This document shows positions 1 to 9,523 of a stretch of DNA of 64,000 nt, in pieces. The first letter of the stretch is position 1. Every line of letters starts with the position of its first letter. The stretch is from an uncultured Flavobacteriales bacterium (GTDB lineage Bacteria; Bacteroidota; Bacteroidia; Flavobacteriales; Schleiferiaceae). The notes beneath the pieces are model-generated. The model had not been told where the DNA came from. It did no database searches and worked only from the letters and a program-made list of their open reading frames with translations. The translations under genes were made by a program, and so were the position numbers. The stretch lies in contig CAJXKC010000002.1 of assembly GCA_913055685.1 (NCBI GenBank), positions 372,001-436,000 on the forward strand. The letters run 5' to 3'.

Positions 1-2
1 TT

Positions 3-1349
3 AGTATGGGGGCCGAACTAAAGGCACATTCTAAGTGGTTAAACTACGTTTATGTTAGCCATCCACAACCTGAGCTTATTGCTCATCTTGACTTTGTAAA
101 GCGCATCGAGTTTCCCAAGGCCCATCAATCGAATTTATCCGGGGTCGCAACAAATGATACTTTAAATTATGGATTTGGCCGTACTCAGGTTGAAATGCTG
201 GCCGGCGAAAAGCTTCACCAAAGAGGATTTACCGGAACAGGTATTACCATTGCCGTTATCGATGCTGGTTATATGGGTTATTTTGCCTCTAATGCCTTAG
301 ATAGCTTACGTAACTCCAATCGTTTCCTCGGTTCATGGAACTTTATAAATGGCGATACGAATGTATTTAGTGGTAATGGGAGTCACGGTGCCTCGGTACT
401 ATCTACAATGGCCGCCCTTCTACCAGATACTTTTGTGGGGACAGCTCCGCATGCTAATTATTGGTTATTAAGCTCCGAGAATGTGGCCCATGAACGTCCG
501 ATTGAAATGGATCATTGGCTGATGGCCGCAGAATTCGCTGATAGTGTGGGCGCGCATGTTATTAATTCGTCGCTAGGCTATACCACCTTTGATAATGCAT
601 CCAATGATTTTTCATACAGCGATATGGATGGTAATACTACGGTGGTTACTAAGGCAGCTGACTGGGCAGCCAGTAAAGGAATTTTGGTGGTAGCCAGTGT
701 CGGCAATAGCGGGGCGTCTAACTGGCGGTACCTCGGTGCACCTTCCGATGGTGACTCAGTTTTAGCGGTAGGAGCGGTTAATTGGCAAGGAAATTACGCC
801 AGCTTCTCGAGTCACGGTCCCAGTGCCGATGGTAGAGTAAAGCCCGATGTGGTTGCTCAAGGCTCTCCAGCGACCATTAGCGATATGATGGGCAATGTAT
901 CCATAGGATTTGGTACCTCATTTTCCGGACCAATTATCGCTGGTATGGCCGCTTGTTTAATAGAAGCCTATCCAGCGAAACACAGCGAGGAAATCGCGGA
1001 TCAAATTAGAAAGTCGGCCCATTTATATGCTAGTCCCACTGATACCATGGGCTATGGTATTCCTAACTTCGACTTGGCATATGTGCTTAATCAGCCCGAA
1101 TACATTAGCAACGAATCACAATTAAGCCTTTATCCAAACCCCATAAAGGATTACCTAATCATTGATTCGAAAGGCCTTAAAAATTGGGATGTTAATTGGC
1201 GTATTGTTGACCTGAACGGACGAGTTATAAAAGCTGGTCAGTTAGGAGCTTATGATGCAGCTCGACTCAATTTAAATCTTGAATCTGGTATATATCAGCT
1301 TCAATTGGAAGGGGATTTTAATGCTAGTTATAAAATTGTAGTGCGATGA
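3..1349 (+). CDS. S8 family serine peptidase with T9SS type A sorting domain (5' end outside window)
   Basis: Secreted subtilisin-like endopeptidase. The catalytic triad is visible, counting from the first in-window Met (base 6): Asp86 in AVIDAGY, His127 in GSHGAS and Ser305 in GTSFSGP; the oxyanion Asn lies in INSSLGY. The last ~75 residues begin with LYPNP and end with a lysine/arginine-ending beta strand, typical of the type A C-terminal domain that directs cargo through the type IX secretion system. No signal peptide is seen, the frame stays open to the window edge, and the first residues resemble the end of an inhibitory propeptide, so the true start lies upstream. The stop overlaps the next start by 4 bases (ATGA), suggesting co-transcription. 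Family and catalytic residues are secure; the substrate is unknown. Confidence 0.93.
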   Translation, partial: SMGAELKAHSKWLNYVYVSHPQPELIAHLDFVKRIEFPKAHQSNLSGVATNDTLNYGFGRTQVEMLAGEKLHQRGFTGTGITIAVIDAGYMGYFASNALDSLRNSNRFLGSWNFINGDTNVFSGNGSHGASVLSTMAALLPDTFVGTAPHANYWLLSSENVAHERPIEMDHWLMAAEFADSVGAHVINSSLGYTTFDNASNDFSYSDMDGNTTVVTKAADWAASKGILVVASVGNSGASNWRYLGAPSDGDSVLAVGAVNWQGNYASFSSHGPSADGRVKPDVVAQGSPATISDMMGNVSIGFGTSFSGPIIAGMAACLIEAYPAKHSEEIADQIRKSAHLYASPTDTMGYGIPNFDLAYVLNQPEYISNESQLSLYPNPIKDYLIIDSKGLKNWDVNWRIVDLNGRVIKAGQLGAYDAARLNLNLESGIYQLQLEGDFNASYKIVVR

Positions 1350-2299
1350 AAAACCGCATAACGGCTTTATTTGGAATTGAAAAGCCCTTAATCCAGGCAG
1401 GAATGATTTGGTGTAGTGGCTGGGAATTAGCCACTGCCGTTTCCAAAGCTGGTGGTCTAGGTATTATTGGAGCAGGATCTATGTATCCCGATGTTTTACG
1501 AAGCCATATCGAAAAGGCCAAAGCGGCCTTGGGCGATAAACCTTTTGCGGTTAATGTGCCTATGCTTTATCCGCAGATAGAGGAATTAATGGCCATTATC
1601 ATTGAGCTAAAAGTGCCAATAGTATTCACTTCGGCAGGTAATCCCAAAACTTGGACCCAGCATCTAAAAGATCAAGGTATTGTTGTAGTACATGTTGTAA
1701 GTTCTTTAAAATTTGCTTTAAAGGCGGAAGTGGCTGGCGTAGATGCTGTGGTGGCTGAAGGTTTTGAAGCAGGAGGGCATAATGGTCGCGATGAAACTAC
1801 AAGCTTGGTATTATGGCCTATGGTCGCGAAAGAGCTTAAGGTGCCCATGATTGCTGCTGGTGGGATTGGCTCTGGAGCGCAGATAGCGGCGGCATTTGCA
1901 TTAGGTGCTGAAGGAGTACAAATAGGTTCACGCTTCGTGGCAAGTGAAGAAAGCTCGGCGCATCTCAACTTTAAAAACGCCGTTATTGCGGCTCAAGAAG
2001 GCGACACCATGCTTACCCTTAAAGAATTAGCTCCGGTACGTCTCATCAAGAATAAATTCTTTCAGGATGTGCAATCAGCCTATCAGGCCGGCGCTGGCGC
2101 AGAGCAATTGAAAGAATTACTCGGAAGAGCCCGAGCAAAGCGAGGCATGTTTGAAGGCGACTTAGAAGAAGGGGAGCTTGAAATAGGTCAGGTTTCGGGT
2201 ATGATTGCCGATTTAAAACCGGCGGCAGAAATAGTTAATGAGTTATGGTCCGATTATGAATCGACCCTGGCAAAGTTGCTACAATCTGCCCCTAACTAA
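1346..2299 (+). CDS. Nitronate monooxygenase / FabK-type FMN flavoprotein
   Basis: A 317-residue TIM-barrel flavoprotein of the nitronate monooxygenase (2-nitropropane dioxygenase) family, which oxidises alkyl nitronates with FMN and oxygen. Seen: the N-terminal IQAGM strand and GGLGIIGAG loop, EGFEAGGHNG near residue 140, and the FMN phosphate-binding run AAGGIGSG followed by GAEGVQIGSRF. The length is normal for the family. The same fold and motifs occur in the enoyl-ACP reductase FabK, so a fatty-acid role cannot be excluded from sequence alone. It is cytoplasmic, with no signal peptide. The start overlaps the stop of the upstream peptidase by 4 bases, so the two are probably translated from one message although no functional link is obvious. 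Confidence 0.85.
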   Translation: MKNRITALFGIEKPLIQAGMIWCSGWELATAVSKAGGLGIIGAGSMYPDVLRSHIEKAKAALGDKPFAVNVPMLYPQIEELMAIIIELKVPIVFTSAGNPKTWTQHLKDQGIVVVHVVSSLKFALKAEVAGVDAVVAEGFEAGGHNGRDETTSLVLWPMVAKELKVPMIAAGGIGSGAQIAAAFALGAEGVQIGSRFVASEESSAHLNFKNAVIAAQEGDTMLTLKELAPVRLIKNKFFQDVQSAYQAGAGAEQLKELLGRARAKRGMFEGDLEEGELEIGQVSGMIADLKPAAEIVNELWSDYESTLAKLLQSAPN

Positions 2300-2327
2300 G
2301 ATAATAGCCTCTTAAAATAAATAAGAC

Positions 2328-2358
2328 TTGGTCTGCCTGCATCTTTAAAATATATTTG
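2328..2358 (+). promoter_or_regulatory. Bacteroidota promoter of the first CHU-type gene
   Basis: TTG at 2328-2330 (-33), 20-base spacer, TATATTTG at 2351-2358 (perfect -7 TAnnTTTG). The box ends 21 bases before the ATG at 2380. It also shows that the in-frame TTG at 2356 is promoter sequence and not a start codon. Confidence 0.8.
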
Positions 2359-2379
2359 AGTCCTAAACTAGTTTTTAGA

Positions 2380-5300
2380 ATGAAGCGCTTAAAAATCTTG
2401 TTAGTGGCAATCCTTGCCCTAGGTTCATTCAATATCCAAGCTTCCCACTTATTAGGGGGAGAAATCTATTGGGAATGTACCGCCAATGGTAATTATATTT
2501 TTACTCTTGTTTTGTACAGAGATTGTACAGGTATCACCATACCTACTGGAACCCAGATGATTAATGGCCCGGCAGGTAACATTGCTTGTACCTATATATC
2601 CTCCCTTTCGGGTGATGTTTCACCGGATTGCCCGAACACAGCACTAGACATTGATTGTGGCACCGGTAATTTTGCGGGAGACCCTGGAAGTATCGAGAAA
2701 GGTGTATACCGCAGTGCTCAGGTAAACCTTAGTGGCATACCGCCAGCGGCAGGTTGGGAATTTAGTTGGACTTCTTGTTGTAGGCCAACTTTACAAAACA
2801 CAAATGCCTCTGGTTATTACCTTCGCTCAGTGATGTATCCTTACACGCCCTTTGGCGCAACACAACCCCTAAATACTAGCACATGTTACGATAATTCTCC
2901 AGTATTTGCCCAGGATGCGAATGCGGTTACTTGTCCGGACTTCCTTTTTGAATTTAACCACTTACCCGCAGATAAGGACATTGACTCTTTAGTTTTTGAT
3001 TGGGCTAGTCCTTGGGATGCAGCTAATTCAGCAATTACCTTTAATCCTTCTGGTGCCAATGGATATGCATTTAACGCCCCCTTCCCAGATCAAACTGAAG
3101 ACCCTAACAATGGTCCCAATACTTTGGATCCAAGCTCGGGTGAGATCACTGCCCTGGCCAATGACCCGAATGAAGGTTGGTACGCTTCCTGTGTGGTAAT
3201 CAAGGAATACCGATGTGGTCAGCTTATTGGTGAGGTATATCGTGATGTTCCGCTTTATTATTTGGATGATACCGATTGTCCTACCAATAACAGTACCCCC
3301 TCGGCAGAAATCGATACGGCTATCTATACGACTGTACAACGTACTGGTAATGTATACCGAGTGCGTACTTATCCTCAGGATACCGTTCAGTTTAGGGTAG
3401 TAGCGCGAGACTTAGACCAGTTTGCTAATGGTGCTTTCCAAGAGATTTGTATGAAAGCGGGTGGTTTACAGCTCAATACCAATAACTACTCCTCGAGTAC
3501 TGGTTGTGACGGCGCAGCTCCTTGTGCGACGCTTACTTCTTTTAACTCGACCGGAACCTATTGTAGTGTAATTCAAAACACGGTAGAGTTCTTCTGGATA
3601 CCCGATTGTGTTCACCTAAACTTTGGTGGTTGTGGTACTGCTTCTAATACCTATTTCTTTACCGTTCGAATGCAGGATAATGGTTGTGCAGCCCCGAAAG
3701 TGGGTCTAGCGACGATTATTGTAGAAGTTATAGCGGGGGATCCTACGCCACCCGGACTCACCTGTGCCGACGTTCAGAAAGATGGTTCGGTACGCTTAAG
3801 CTGGAAAAAACCTGAGCTCGACTCGGTTCTAGAATTTAATTATTACCGGATATATGGCTCGTCTTCACCCAATGGCCCTTGGTCGGTGGTAGACAGTGTG
3901 CCTTATTACGATACTACTTCTACCATAGTTACCGCTATGGGCGCGAATAGCTATTACTGGATGCAGATGAGTACAGGTCCTTGTGACTTCTTGTCTTTAC
4001 CAAGTGATACGATTACCACCATGGATATGACCTTAACGGCGATTCCACCTGGAAGTCCGGAGTATGCCCAGCTGAGTTGGACGCCCTTGGATGGAGGCTT
4101 AGATGCCACTAGGGGTAATATATACGAGGTCTGGATAGAAGCGCCGGAGGGCAGTGGCAACTGGACCAAAGTAGGGGAGACCACCAATACTTCCTTTACC
4201 GATACGGTATCGGTATGTGATATGCTGGTCGCTTATCAGGTAAGGGTTCCGGATACTATTACTGGTTGTTATTCCGGTACCACGCAAGATACTGGTCGTT
4301 TCCAAGATCGTACCAACACTTCTAATCCGGACATCAGTACGGTTAGTGTGAACGGAAACGGCAATGCTACCTTAGACTGGGATGCGGCGCAAGTAGACGA
4401 TATCGTTCAGTTCTACATTTTCTATAACGATCCTTTAAATGGCTGGGTTATCGTTGATACAGTGGACGCTGGAGCCACGATGCCCTATGAGTGGGCAGAT
4501 AGTGATGCCGATTCACGTTCAGAGCAGTTTAAAGTGGTATCGGTAGATAGTTGTGGTAACCAGAGTGATGATCTTGCAGTATTACCTTACAATACTATTT
4601 ACCTGCGTAATTACTTGAATAAATGTGAAGGCTATTCTCAAATCAGTTGGAATGCTTACAAGGAATTCCCCAATGGAGTACATGAGTACCGGGTATGGGT
4701 AGAGATTACCGAAGCGGATGGTACCCAGATTCCACCGACGATCATGTCGGTAGCTTCTCCTGACGATACGACCTTCCGTCAGAATGTATTGGAGAAAGAT
4801 TTTGAATACTGTTATTGGATTGAGGCTCGTGATACCATTGCCAACTTGAGCTCTAACTCAAATCGCTTGTGTATTACGGCTGAAGTACCCCGTCAATCTC
4901 GTCAATTATACGTTTCTAAGGTGAGCAATGACTTTAGTCGCGGTTCATTAAACGTAGAGATTTACATCGATGGTCAGGCGGACGTACGAAGCTTCCAAAT
5001 CCAAAGAGCACCCGAATACTACGGTCCCTACAAGCAAATTGCTCAGGTAGGAAAGCCTACAGCGCCTCCTTACATCATCCGTTTCCAAGACTTCGGAGTA
5101 GAGGCGGATAAGTTCAATTACTTCTACCGCGTTACGGCAACCGATAGCTGTGGTGGCTACGATACCATTAGTAATATTGCCAACAACATTATTTTGAATG
5201 TGCGTGCGGCAGAGGATGTAACCAATCGCTTAAGCTGGAACTCTGTATTAGGCTGGGGAGGTTATGTTGAGAAATACGAGATCTACCGTAGTGTCGCCGG

Positions 5301-5805
5301 TTCAGGCGCCTATGAGAAGATTGGAGAAAATGTTACGGTAAACGGCCGTGAGGATACCACCTATATTGATTATGAGGTTCGCGATTTAGTTAAGGCGAAT
5401 CCCGATCAAGGTTCATACTGTTACTATGTAGTAGCGGTCGAAGGAAACAACCCGCAAGGAATAGTAGACAATCGCGGTAATGCGATTACCACGCTATCCA
5501 ATCAGGCTTGCAGCCAACAGGGAGCCAAGGTATACTTAGCCTCGGCCTTCCGTCCGGGAAGTACTATTGCTGAGAACCAATTCTACGGTCCGTCTTTACG
5601 CCTGGCCAATGTTGAGGACTATGAGTTCTACATCATGAATCGTTGGGGTAAGAAGGTCTTTGAGACCATTGATCCTAACGAGAAGTGGGACGGAAAAGTG
5701 GGCGGTAGTCCAGCCCCTCAAGGTGTTTACGTATACTTTATTAAATACGCGACCCCCGGTGATAAACCGGTCGACGAAAGAGGGAACTTCACCTTGATTC
5801 GTTAG
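2380..5805 (+). CDS. Giant secreted protein with gliding motility-associated (T9SS type B) C-terminal domain, copy 1
   Basis: Exported cell-surface protein of 1,141 residues. A signal peptide (MKRLKILLVAILALGSF, cut near QAS) is followed by a Cys-rich N-terminal third, then repeated beta-sandwich (fibronectin III-like) segments from about residue 455 (for example GSVRLSWKKPELDSV), and a final ~85 residues with NRWGKKVF, WDGKVGG and PQGVYVYFIKY. That ending is the gliding motility-associated C-terminal domain, which sends proteins through T9SS and often anchors them by PorSS-type machinery. The ATG at 2380 is preferred over an upstream TTG because the TTG lies inside the -7 box and the ATG gives a signal peptide matching the paralogue. 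It probably acts as adhesin or matrix protein. It has a near-identical tandem partner downstream. Confidence 0.9.
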   Translation: MKRLKILLVAILALGSFNIQASHLLGGEIYWECTANGNYIFTLVLYRDCTGITIPTGTQMINGPAGNIACTYISSLSGDVSPDCPNTALDIDCGTGNFAGDPGSIEKGVYRSAQVNLSGIPPAAGWEFSWTSCCRPTLQNTNASGYYLRSVMYPYTPFGATQPLNTSTCYDNSPVFAQDANAVTCPDFLFEFNHLPADKDIDSLVFDWASPWDAANSAITFNPSGANGYAFNAPFPDQTEDPNNGPNTLDPSSGEITALANDPNEGWYASCVVIKEYRCGQLIGEVYRDVPLYYLDDTDCPTNNSTPSAEIDTAIYTTVQRTGNVYRVRTYPQDTVQFRVVARDLDQFANGAFQEICMKAGGLQLNTNNYSSSTGCDGAAPCATLTSFNSTGTYCSVIQNTVEFFWIPDCVHLNFGGCGTASNTYFFTVRMQDNGCAAPKVGLATIIVEVIAGDPTPPGLTCADVQKDGSVRLSWKKPELDSVLEFNYYRIYGSSSPNGPWSVVDSVPYYDTTSTIVTAMGANSYYWMQMSTGPCDFLSLPSDTITTMDMTLTAIPPGSPEYAQLSWTPLDGGLDATRGNIYEVWIEAPEGSGNWTKVGETTNTSFTDTVSVCDMLVAYQVRVPDTITGCYSGTTQDTGRFQDRTNTSNPDISTVSVNGNGNATLDWDAAQVDDIVQFYIFYNDPLNGWVIVDTVDAGATMPYEWADSDADSRSEQFKVVSVDSCGNQSDDLAVLPYNTIYLRNYLNKCEGYSQISWNAYKEFPNGVHEYRVWVEITEADGTQIPPTIMSVASPDDTTFRQNVLEKDFEYCYWIEARDTIANLSSNSNRLCITAEVPRQSRQLYVSKVSNDFSRGSLNVEIYIDGQADVRSFQIQRAPEYYGPYKQIAQVGKPTAPPYIIRFQDFGVEADKFNYFYRVTATDSCGGYDTISNIANNIILNVRAAEDVTNRLSWNSVLGWGGYVEKYEIYRSVAGSGAYEKIGENVTVNGREDTTYIDYEVRDLVKANPDQGSYCYYVVAVEGNNPQGIVDNRGNAITTLSNQACSQQGAKVYLASAFRPGSTIAENQFYGPSLRLANVEDYEFYIMNRWGKKVFETIDPNEKWDGKVGGSPAPQGVYVYFIKYATPGDKPVDERGNFTLIR
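3691..5765 (+). repeat. Direct repeat unit A, 2,075 bases identical to 7251-9325
   Basis: Line-by-line comparison at an offset of 3,560 bases shows no difference between 3691-5765 and 7251-9325. The last mismatch before it is at 3690/7250 and the first after it at 5766/9326. Flanking coding sequence upstream differs at many synonymous positions, so the identity is not explained by selection on protein. Confidence 0.95.
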
Positions 5806-5823
5806 TAATCGTTAAATCATTAA

Positions 5824-5848
5824 AACCTCCCTTTGGGGAGGTTTTTTT
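5824..5848 (+). terminator. Rho-independent terminator after CHU copy 1
   Basis: Stem AACCTCCC (5824-5831) pairs with GGGAGGTT (5836-5843) around a 4-base loop, followed by a T run. It separates the two tandem genes into their own transcripts. Confidence 0.9.
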
Positions 5849-5933
5849 ATGCCGTAAAACCAGACCTTATGTCCATTATTTAGTTTTAAGGCTCTTAAAC
5901 TAATCCGCACTTTACAGCGAGCTTATCATATTA

Positions 5934-5941
5934 TACATTTA
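5934..5941 (+). promoter_or_regulatory. Candidate -7 box of CHU copy 2
   Basis: TACATTTA matches TAnnTTTG at five of its six fixed positions and lies 19 bases before the ATG at 5961. I see no clear -33 TTG. It is weaker than the copy 1 promoter, which would allow different expression of the two copies. Confidence 0.4.
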
Positions 5942-5960
5942 GCACTGCAAAACTTACATA

Positions 5961-8900
5961 ATGAAGAATCTTAAATTTCTCTTAGCGCTATTACTGAGTA
6001 CAAGCTTTTTTTCCAGTTCCGCTTCCCACTTATTAGGAGGTGAGATTTACTGGGAGTGTACCGCTAATGGTAATTACATTTTCACCTTAGTGCTTTACCG
6101 TGATTGTACCGGAGCGTCTATGCCTACCGGAACCCAGTTTATTAACGGACCAGCAGGTAATATTGCCTGTACTTATATTGCTTCTCTGTCGGGTGATGTA
6201 TCACCAGATTGTCCCCAAACTTCCTTGGATATCAACTGTGCCGCGGGCGATGATGGGGCGATAGAAAAAGGAGTTTTCCGTAGTGCTCAGGTGAACCTCA
6301 ATGGTATTCCACCGGCGGCGGGTTGGGAATTTAGCTGGTCACTCTGTTGTAGACCTACTTTGGAAAATTCTCAGGGTAATACTAACTATTACCTGCGTTC
6401 CAAAATGTATCCTTACACGCCATTTGGAGCAACTCAACCTCTAAACACCAGCACTTGTTACGATAACTCACCCACTTTTGCGCAGGACGCTAACGCGGTA
6501 ACTTGTCCGGATTTTCTTTTCGAGTTTAACCACTTACCTTCAGATAGAGATATTGATTCTCTAGTATTTGATTGGGCACAGCCTAAATTGCAAGCTGCTC
6601 AGAATATTGCATTTAATACGGGTTACCAATTTAACGCCCCTTTCCCAGATCAAACTGAGGACCCTAATAATGGTCCCAACACCTTAGATCCATTTTCGGG
6701 TGAGATTACCACTTTGGCCAATGACCCGAATGAAGGTTGGTATGCTTCCTGTGTAGTTATTAAGGAATACCGATGTGGTCAGCTTATTGGTGAGGTGTAC
6801 CGTGACGTGCCAATTTATTATTTAGATGATACCGATTGTCCTACCAATAACAGTACCCCCTCGGCAGAGATTGATACCGCTATCTATACGACTGTGCAAC
6901 GTACCGGTAATGTGTACCGGGTGCGTACTTATCCTCAGGATACGGTGCAGTTTAGGGTTGTAGCGCGAGACTTAGACCAGTTTGCCAATGGGTCTTTCCA
7001 AGAGATTTGTATGAAAGCAGGTGGTTTACAGCTCAATACCAATAACTACGCCTCGAGTACTGGTTGTGACGGCGCAGCTCCTTGTGCGACGCTTACTTCT
7101 TTTAACTCTACCGGAACCTATTGTAGTGTAATTCAGAATACGGTAGAGTTTTTCTGGATACCCGATTGTGTTCACCTAAACTTTGGCGGTTGTGGTACTG
7201 CTTCCAATACTTATTATTTCACCGTTCGAATGGAGGACAATGGTTGTGCCGCCCCGAAAGTGGGTCTAGCGACGATTATTGTAGAAGTTATAGCGGGGGA
7301 TCCTACGCCACCCGGACTCACCTGTGCCGACGTTCAGAAAGATGGTTCGGTACGCTTAAGCTGGAAAAAACCTGAGCTCGACTCGGTTCTAGAATTTAAT
7401 TATTACCGGATATATGGCTCGTCTTCACCCAATGGCCCTTGGTCGGTGGTAGACAGTGTGCCTTATTACGATACTACTTCTACCATAGTTACCGCTATGG
7501 GCGCGAATAGCTATTACTGGATGCAGATGAGTACAGGTCCTTGTGACTTCTTGTCTTTACCAAGTGATACGATTACCACCATGGATATGACCTTAACGGC
7601 GATTCCACCTGGAAGTCCGGAGTATGCCCAGCTGAGTTGGACGCCCTTGGATGGAGGCTTAGATGCCACTAGGGGTAATATATACGAGGTCTGGATAGAA
7701 GCGCCGGAGGGCAGTGGCAACTGGACCAAAGTAGGGGAGACCACCAATACTTCCTTTACCGATACGGTATCGGTATGTGATATGCTGGTCGCTTATCAGG
7801 TAAGGGTTCCGGATACTATTACTGGTTGTTATTCCGGTACCACGCAAGATACTGGTCGTTTCCAAGATCGTACCAACACTTCTAATCCGGACATCAGTAC
7901 GGTTAGTGTGAACGGAAACGGCAATGCTACCTTAGACTGGGATGCGGCGCAAGTAGACGATATCGTTCAGTTCTACATTTTCTATAACGATCCTTTAAAT
8001 GGCTGGGTTATCGTTGATACAGTGGACGCTGGAGCCACGATGCCCTATGAGTGGGCAGATAGTGATGCCGATTCACGTTCAGAGCAGTTTAAAGTGGTAT
8101 CGGTAGATAGTTGTGGTAACCAGAGTGATGATCTTGCAGTATTACCTTACAATACTATTTACCTGCGTAATTACTTGAATAAATGTGAAGGCTATTCTCA
8201 AATCAGTTGGAATGCTTACAAGGAATTCCCCAATGGAGTACATGAGTACCGGGTATGGGTAGAGATTACCGAAGCGGATGGTACCCAGATTCCACCGACG
8301 ATCATGTCGGTAGCTTCTCCTGACGATACGACCTTCCGTCAGAATGTATTGGAGAAAGATTTTGAATACTGTTATTGGATTGAGGCTCGTGATACCATTG
8401 CCAACTTGAGCTCTAACTCAAATCGCTTGTGTATTACGGCTGAAGTACCCCGTCAATCTCGTCAATTATACGTTTCTAAGGTGAGCAATGACTTTAGTCG
8501 CGGTTCATTAAACGTAGAGATTTACATCGATGGTCAGGCGGACGTACGAAGCTTCCAAATCCAAAGAGCACCCGAATACTACGGTCCCTACAAGCAAATT
8601 GCTCAGGTAGGAAAGCCTACAGCGCCTCCTTACATCATCCGTTTCCAAGACTTCGGAGTAGAGGCGGATAAGTTCAATTACTTCTACCGCGTTACGGCAA
8701 CCGATAGCTGTGGTGGCTACGATACCATTAGTAATATTGCCAACAACATTATTTTGAATGTGCGTGCGGCAGAGGATGTAACCAATCGCTTAAGCTGGAA
8801 CTCTGTATTAGGCTGGGGAGGTTATGTTGAGAAATACGAGATCTACCGTAGTGTCGCCGGTTCAGGCGCCTATGAGAAGATTGGAGAAAATGTTACGGTA

Positions 8901-9365
8901 AACGGCCGTGAGGATACCACCTATATTGATTATGAGGTTCGCGATTTAGTTAAGGCGAATCCCGATCAAGGTTCATACTGTTACTATGTAGTAGCGGTCG
9001 AAGGAAACAACCCGCAAGGAATAGTAGACAATCGCGGTAATGCGATTACCACGCTATCCAATCAGGCTTGCAGCCAACAGGGAGCCAAGGTATACTTAGC
9101 CTCGGCCTTCCGTCCGGGAAGTACTATTGCTGAGAACCAATTCTACGGTCCGTCTTTACGCCTGGCCAATGTTGAGGACTATGAGTTCTACATCATGAAT
9201 CGTTGGGGTAAGAAGGTCTTTGAGACCATTGATCCTAACGAGAAGTGGGACGGAAAAGTGGGCGGTAGTCCAGCCCCTCAAGGTGTTTACGTATACTTTA
9301 TTAAATACGCGACCCCCGGTGATAAGCCGGTCGACGAAAGAGGAAACTTTACTTTAGTGCGATAA
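5961..9365 (+). CDS. Giant secreted protein with gliding motility-associated (T9SS type B) C-terminal domain, copy 2
   Basis: Tandem paralogue of the gene ending at 5805, 1,134 residues with its own signal peptide (MKNLKFLLALLLSTSF, cut before SASH). It shares the mature start ASHLLGGEIYWEC, the Cys-rich N-terminal third, the fibronectin-like middle and the T9SS type B ending. Amino-acid differences from copy 1 are clustered in the N-terminal third: the segments after SLDIN, around LCCRPTLEN and around WAQPKLQ, the last including a length change. From VGLATIIVEV to near the end the proteins are identical. The role is probably surface adhesion or gliding-associated matrix; the variable loops would then face the ligand. 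It has its own terminator. Confidence 0.9.
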   Translation: MKNLKFLLALLLSTSFFSSSASHLLGGEIYWECTANGNYIFTLVLYRDCTGASMPTGTQFINGPAGNIACTYIASLSGDVSPDCPQTSLDINCAAGDDGAIEKGVFRSAQVNLNGIPPAAGWEFSWSLCCRPTLENSQGNTNYYLRSKMYPYTPFGATQPLNTSTCYDNSPTFAQDANAVTCPDFLFEFNHLPSDRDIDSLVFDWAQPKLQAAQNIAFNTGYQFNAPFPDQTEDPNNGPNTLDPFSGEITTLANDPNEGWYASCVVIKEYRCGQLIGEVYRDVPIYYLDDTDCPTNNSTPSAEIDTAIYTTVQRTGNVYRVRTYPQDTVQFRVVARDLDQFANGSFQEICMKAGGLQLNTNNYASSTGCDGAAPCATLTSFNSTGTYCSVIQNTVEFFWIPDCVHLNFGGCGTASNTYYFTVRMEDNGCAAPKVGLATIIVEVIAGDPTPPGLTCADVQKDGSVRLSWKKPELDSVLEFNYYRIYGSSSPNGPWSVVDSVPYYDTTSTIVTAMGANSYYWMQMSTGPCDFLSLPSDTITTMDMTLTAIPPGSPEYAQLSWTPLDGGLDATRGNIYEVWIEAPEGSGNWTKVGETTNTSFTDTVSVCDMLVAYQVRVPDTITGCYSGTTQDTGRFQDRTNTSNPDISTVSVNGNGNATLDWDAAQVDDIVQFYIFYNDPLNGWVIVDTVDAGATMPYEWADSDADSRSEQFKVVSVDSCGNQSDDLAVLPYNTIYLRNYLNKCEGYSQISWNAYKEFPNGVHEYRVWVEITEADGTQIPPTIMSVASPDDTTFRQNVLEKDFEYCYWIEARDTIANLSSNSNRLCITAEVPRQSRQLYVSKVSNDFSRGSLNVEIYIDGQADVRSFQIQRAPEYYGPYKQIAQVGKPTAPPYIIRFQDFGVEADKFNYFYRVTATDSCGGYDTISNIANNIILNVRAAEDVTNRLSWNSVLGWGGYVEKYEIYRSVAGSGAYEKIGENVTVNGREDTTYIDYEVRDLVKANPDQGSYCYYVVAVEGNNPQGIVDNRGNAITTLSNQACSQQGAKVYLASAFRPGSTIAENQFYGPSLRLANVEDYEFYIMNRWGKKVFETIDPNEKWDGKVGGSPAPQGVYVYFIKYATPGDKPVDERGNFTLVR
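7251..9325 (+). repeat. Direct repeat unit B, 2,075 bases identical to 3691-5765
   Basis: Second copy of the perfect repeat, covering the 3' 61 percent of the second CHU-type gene. No transposase, target duplication or other mobile-element sign borders it, which points to tandem duplication with later gene conversion. Confidence 0.95.
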
Positions 9366-9386
9366 GCATTTGTAAATGAGAGAGAT

Positions 9387-9424
9387 GAATATCCCTTCCC
9401 CAACCGGAAGGGATATTCTTTTTT
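9387..9424 (+). terminator. Rho-independent terminator after CHU copy 2
   Basis: A 13-base-pair stem GAATATCCCTTCC / GGAAGGGATATTC (9387-9399 and 9406-9418) with a 6-base loop is followed by six T. Confidence 0.93.
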
Positions 9425-9459
9425 AGGAAATATAAATACTGCCTATCCCTTTAAGATTA

Positions 9460-9492
9460 TTGCCGAGCACTCATTAAAAAATGCTAAATTTG
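9460..9492 (+). promoter_or_regulatory. guaB promoter
   Basis: TTG at 9460-9462 and a perfect -7 box TAAATTTG at 9485-9492 with a 22-base spacer, 31 bases before the guaB ATG. Confidence 0.8.
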
Positions 9493-9523
9493 CGCGCAAT
9501 TTAATTCTAATTGCATCCGCTCT

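Noticed and set aside
3954-4305. Minus-strand frames repeated exactly at 7514-7865
   Set aside because: Their duplication simply follows the 2,075-base repeat; they are antisense to the surface-protein genes.
3691-9325. Long direct repeat considered as a mobile element
   Set aside because: No transposase, terminal inverted repeats or target duplication; the repeat boundaries lie within coding sequence of two paralogues.
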